Source of the DNA: Aquitalea sp. LB_tupeE | GTDB lineage: Bacteria; Pseudomonadota; Gammaproteobacteria; Burkholderiales; Chromobacteriaceae | DNA: 64,000 nucleotides | Direction of reading: 5' to 3' | Assembly (NCBI RefSeq): GCF_013391415.1 | Contig: NZ_JACAXB010000031.1 | Location: forward strand, 1 to 64,000 | In this document: one piece after another, positions 63,726 to 64,000 of the stretch | Numbering within the stretch: the stretch's first letter is position 1 | Layout: each line of letters starts with the position of its first letter | Notes under the pieces: model-generated | Databases searched by the model: none | Seen by the model: only the letters and a program-made list of their open reading frames with translations | Told to the model about the DNA's origin: nothing | Translations under genes and position numbers: made by a program

Positions 63726-64000
63726 ATGAATCAACTCGACGCCATGCAGGTTTTTGTCCGCGTTGCCGAACTGTCCGGTTTTACCGCCGCCGCAGAAAGC
63801 CTGGGGCTGCCCAAGGCCACCGTCTCACTGGCCGTGCAGCAGTTGGAAAGCCTGCTGGGTACGCGCTTGTTGCACCGGACCACACGTAGTGTGCAACTGA
63901 CGCAGGACGGGCAGGTGGTGCTGGAACGCAGCAAGGACCTGCTGGCCGACATGAGCGAATTGCAGCAGATGTTTCGCACAGAGCCTTCTGCCCTCAGCGG
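63726..64000 (+). CDS. LysR-family regulator, cut by the window end
   Basis: First 91 residues of a LysR protein, starting MNQLDAMQVFVRVAELSGFT with the HTH region LPKATVSLAVQQLESLLG and TRLLHRTTRSVQLTQDG. The remainder (about 200 residues of effector domain) lies beyond the window. Divergent from the SDR gene. Confidence 0.9.
   Translation, partial: MNQLDAMQVFVRVAELSGFTAAAESLGLPKATVSLAVQQLESLLGTRLLHRTTRSVQLTQDGQVVLERSKDLLADMSELQQMFRTEPSALS

Overview
The window looks like chromosomal DNA of a Gram-negative betaproteobacterium, most likely Neisseriales/Chromobacteriaceae-like. This is inferred from gene content and protein style (cysDN without cysC, rlmJ, a CydP-type bd oxidase operon, an exosortase-B exopolysaccharide cluster, RND and LysR genes), not from a marker gene. 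No rRNA, tRNA or CRISPR was seen. Most of the window is GC-rich. The stretch from about 13.9 to 35.3 kb is clearly AT-richer, lowest at about 33.2-35.3 kb, which suggests partly acquired DNA.

Layout. 0.1-3.4 kb: an exported LD-carboxypeptidase and a kinase-like/HDOD/GAF signalling protein. 3.6-6.1 kb: cysD-cysN sulfate activation. 6.2-7.8 kb: truC-rlmJ RNA modification. 8.3-13.0 kb: a BMP-type (nucleoside-like) ABC importer. 13.2 kb: a membrane-anchored SWIM-finger protein. 14.3-32.1 kb: a large exopolysaccharide cluster. It combines an EpsB/D/E/F/G, exosortase B and EpsI/EpsL framework with GumM-, GumH- and GumK-like glycosyltransferases, a polymerase, a flippase, an acyltransferase, a GH5 glucanase and a PEP-CTERM protein. 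32.2-33.2 kb: a decayed IS5-type insertion sequence. 33.3-35.2 kb: low-GC acyltransferase and GT32 genes. 35.4-38 kb: a PAP2 protein and a PilZ-like protein. 38.3-44.0 kb: an electron-transport block with cytochrome b562, cytochrome b561, a sigma-54 activator and cydP-cydA-cydB-cydX. 44.1-48.7 kb: LysR/SDR pair and a TetR-aldo/keto reductase-MBL operon. 48.9-56.3 kb: LysR regulator, tripartite RND efflux pump and a tiny secreted protein. 56.4-61.2 kb: PTS sucrose operon scrR-scrA-scrB-scrK. 61.3-64 kb: LysR/SRPBCC, SDR and a truncated LysR gene.

How the genes fit together. The glycosyltransferase set in the polysaccharide cluster matches the first four sugars of xanthan/acetan (Glc-Glc-Man-GlcA), with no GumI-like enzyme seen. 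The prediction is therefore a xanthan-like polymer ending in glucuronate, exported by Eps-type machinery. Exosortase B and a PEP-CTERM protein probably couple it to surface protein sorting. The respiratory block carries a strong -24/-12 promoter and a perfect inverted repeat in front of cydPABX, divergent from a PAS-AAA+-Fis activator with conserved cysteines. This points to sigma-54 control of cytochrome bd. Clear palindromic operators also accompany the TetR and ScrR regulators.
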